Source of the DNA: Actinomycetes bacterium
Lineage (GTDB): Bacteria; Actinomycetota; Acidimicrobiia; Acidimicrobiales; RAAP-2
DNA length: 6,132 bases
Direction: 5' to 3'
Assembly: GCA_021826655.1 (NCBI GenBank)
Contig: JAKAZC010000176.1
Span: 1-6,132, forward strand
A program made the position numbers and the translations under genes. The notes beneath the pieces are model-generated. The model was not told the DNA's origin and did no database searches. It was given only the letters and a program-made list of their open reading frames with translations. The stretch's first letter is position 1; every line of letters begins with the position of its first letter. This document shows, one piece after another, positions 5,977 to 6,132 of this stretch.

Positions 5977-6132
5977 GGACCCGGCTCCCCCGCGTGGCGC
6001 CACCGCCCCATCGGCGGACGACGGTTCCACGGGGCAGGGCCCCAACCGACCGACGGCACCCCGGGTCCCTGTGGTCCATCCGCTCCACCGGATCGCTCCT
6101 CTCGATCAACTCGACCGGTTCGGTCCTGTCGA
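5973..6132 (+). CDS. Start of a serine-triplet repeat protein, 3' end cut by window
   Basis: A GTG at 5973 overlaps the lipoprotein stop (GTGA), and 53 codons follow to the window edge. Residues 1-30 are basic and proline-rich (RTRLPRV, PPPHRRTTVPRGR, TDRRHPG) with no signal peptide. From residue 32 the sequence becomes strict triplets, each beginning with serine: SLW-SIR-STG, then SLL-SIN-STG, then SVL-S at the edge. This gives a nine-residue period with a hydrophobic pair, a polar residue and a Thr-Gly turn. I recall similar S-x-x-rich hypothetical proteins from actinobacteria, without known function. The triplet spacing could suit a beta-helix or stacked-turn fold. The gene call rests on the coupled start and on the repeat, which is improbable in a non-coding frame. 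Confidence 0.7.
   Translation, partial: MRTRLPRVAPPPHRRTTVPRGRAPTDRRHPGSLWSIRSTGSLLSINSTGSVLS

Overview
The window is very GC-rich and densely packed, with GTG/TTG starts and 4-base stop/start overlaps, which suggests a high-GC actinobacterium. The glycine cleavage P-protein is split into two subunits (GcvPA and GcvPB), whereas Mycobacterium and Streptomyces have one long chain. Together with an actinobacterial-type MerR regulator, this points to a deep-branching actinobacterial class such as Acidimicrobiia. That placement is inference; there is no rRNA or other taxonomic marker here.

Positions 1-4651, all on the minus strand, form one apparent operon read from right to left: a MerR-family regulator (4651-4088), a small protein with a possible PD-(D/E)XK nuclease-like fold (4091-3693), gcvT (3667-2555), gcvPA (2489-1143) and gcvPB (1146 to the window edge at 1, 3' end missing). 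The gcv genes encode the T-protein and both halves of the P-protein of the glycine cleavage system, which degrades glycine to CO2, ammonia and methylene-tetrahydrofolate. The lipoyl carrier gcvH is not in the window, and the lipoamide dehydrogenase L-protein is also absent. The MerR protein resembles, from memory, M. tuberculosis Rv1830, which also lies close to glycine cleavage genes (Rv1826 gcvH, Rv1832 gcvB).

Positions 4652-4813 are a divergent intergenic region. They hold a large imperfect palindrome centred almost exactly midway between the two start codons, and three copies of a TGACGGT(S)AC-type element in alternating orientation. This is the best operator candidate in the window.

Positions 4814-6132, on the plus strand, hold a second run of genes joined by GTGA overlaps: a DUF2889-family protein (4814-5461), a lipoprotein with two secreted-repeat (Y-X4-D) motifs (5458-5976), and the start of a protein whose visible C-terminal part is built of serine-led triplets with a nine-residue period (5973 to the edge). 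The function of this second operon is not known. No tRNA, rRNA, CRISPR array, insertion sequence or riboswitch was seen.
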